From Neurospora intermedia (Eukaryota; Ascomycota; Sordariomycetes; Sordariales; Sordariaceae): DNA of 64,000 nucleotides. Below the pieces are notes generated by a model, which had not been told where the DNA came from, did no database searches, and was given only the letters and a program-made list of their open reading frames with translations. The stretch spans positions 992,001 through 1,056,000 of the forward strand of contig BTPP01000004.1 in NCBI GenBank assembly GCA_037102815.1. Direction: 5' to 3'. The translations under genes were made by a program, and so were the position numbers. Of the stretch, positions 63,801 through 64,000 are shown piece by piece. Within the stretch, counting starts at the first letter, position 1; the number at the start of each line of letters is the position of its first letter.

Positions 63801-63950
63801 TCAGGTCGGTCTTGAAGCTGGCTGGACTTTGATGACGGAGTTGTCTTCGACGTGCCATGCGAGCAAGAAGCCGTCCATGATGTGGACTGACTCGTCATGA
63901 ATGAGATGGGCTTGTCGGTAGAATTCCAGCGAGTTCGTATGGATAGGCAT
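63801..63950 (-). CDS. Possible 49-residue small protein
   Basis: A minus-strand ORF of 49 codons begins with ATG at 63950 (MPIHTNSLEFYRQAH...) and ends at TGA 63803-63801. About two thirds of its codons end in C or G, and its composition (LEFYRQAHLIHDE, HIMDGFLLAWHVEDN) reads like a folded protein rather than a random frame. A TGA lies directly before the ATG, so it would be a true start and not an internal exon. No family was recognised, no downstream exon could be connected, and the window ends soon after. It could be part of a larger gene with unseen exons. Confidence 0.3.
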   Translation of the reverse strand: MPIHTNSLEFYRQAHLIHDESVHIMDGFLLAWHVEDNSVIKVQPASRPT

Positions 63951-64000
63951 TCATGAGTGTCCCAAGCTGCTTAGCATAATTGTACCTACCTACCCGCAAG

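Overview
The window looks like chromosomal DNA of a filamentous ascomycete, most likely Sordariales and Neurospora/Sordaria-like. Proteins split by short introns (mostly 45-150 nt, with GTRNGT donors and CTAAC/CTGAC branch-like sites), PRP8, AAR2, HET-domain and CON7-type proteins, large CT-rich intergenic leaders and recurring TACCTACC/GGTAGGTA words in non-coding DNA all point there. The species was judged from gene content only and was not tested against a database.

Layout. 1-1850: C-terminal part of the spliceosome core protein PRP8 (+), cut by the window edge. 1851-7300: long gene-free, CT-rich stretch. About 7338-8438: two-repeat Myb/SANT protein (+) with an unresolved N-terminus. 8439-16743: gene-free, with simple repeats and a ~503-bp non-autonomous DNA transposon at 10532-11034. 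16744-18072: ketopantoate reductase-like protein (-), divergent from RAD26/CSB DNA repair ATPase (18991-22571, +). 23052-23900: small hemerythrin-like (HHE) protein (+) in tiny exons. 25128-27549: DBP2 DEAD-box RNA helicase (+) with a 519-nt intron inside its helicase core. 29245-31893: HET-domain protein with membrane segments (-). 32528-34446: unrecognised four-exon protein (-). 36828-37965: Mpv17/PMP22-type membrane protein (+). 39068-39983: ESCRT-II subunit Vps22/Snf8 (-). 40455-40798: MITE-like element with telomere-like DNA inside. 41124-42491: AAR2 (-), the U5 snRNP assembly factor that binds PRP8. 42492-48015: gene-free. 48016-49285: CON7-type C2H2 transcription factor (-). 49286-64000: about 14.5 kb with no convincing gene except a possible 49-codon ORF at 63801-63950.

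The genes are mainly housekeeping: pre-mRNA splicing and RNA handling (PRP8, AAR2, DBP2), transcription-coupled repair (RAD26), endosomal sorting (Vps22), pantothenate synthesis and organelle membranes. Two are regulators (Myb, CON7) and one is a self/non-self or immunity-type HET protein. They are not organised as an operon or metabolic cluster. No tRNA, 5S rRNA, CRISPR array or LTR element was seen. The most unusual material is the two short transposon-like elements, the DBP2 intron and the large gene-free region upstream of CON7.
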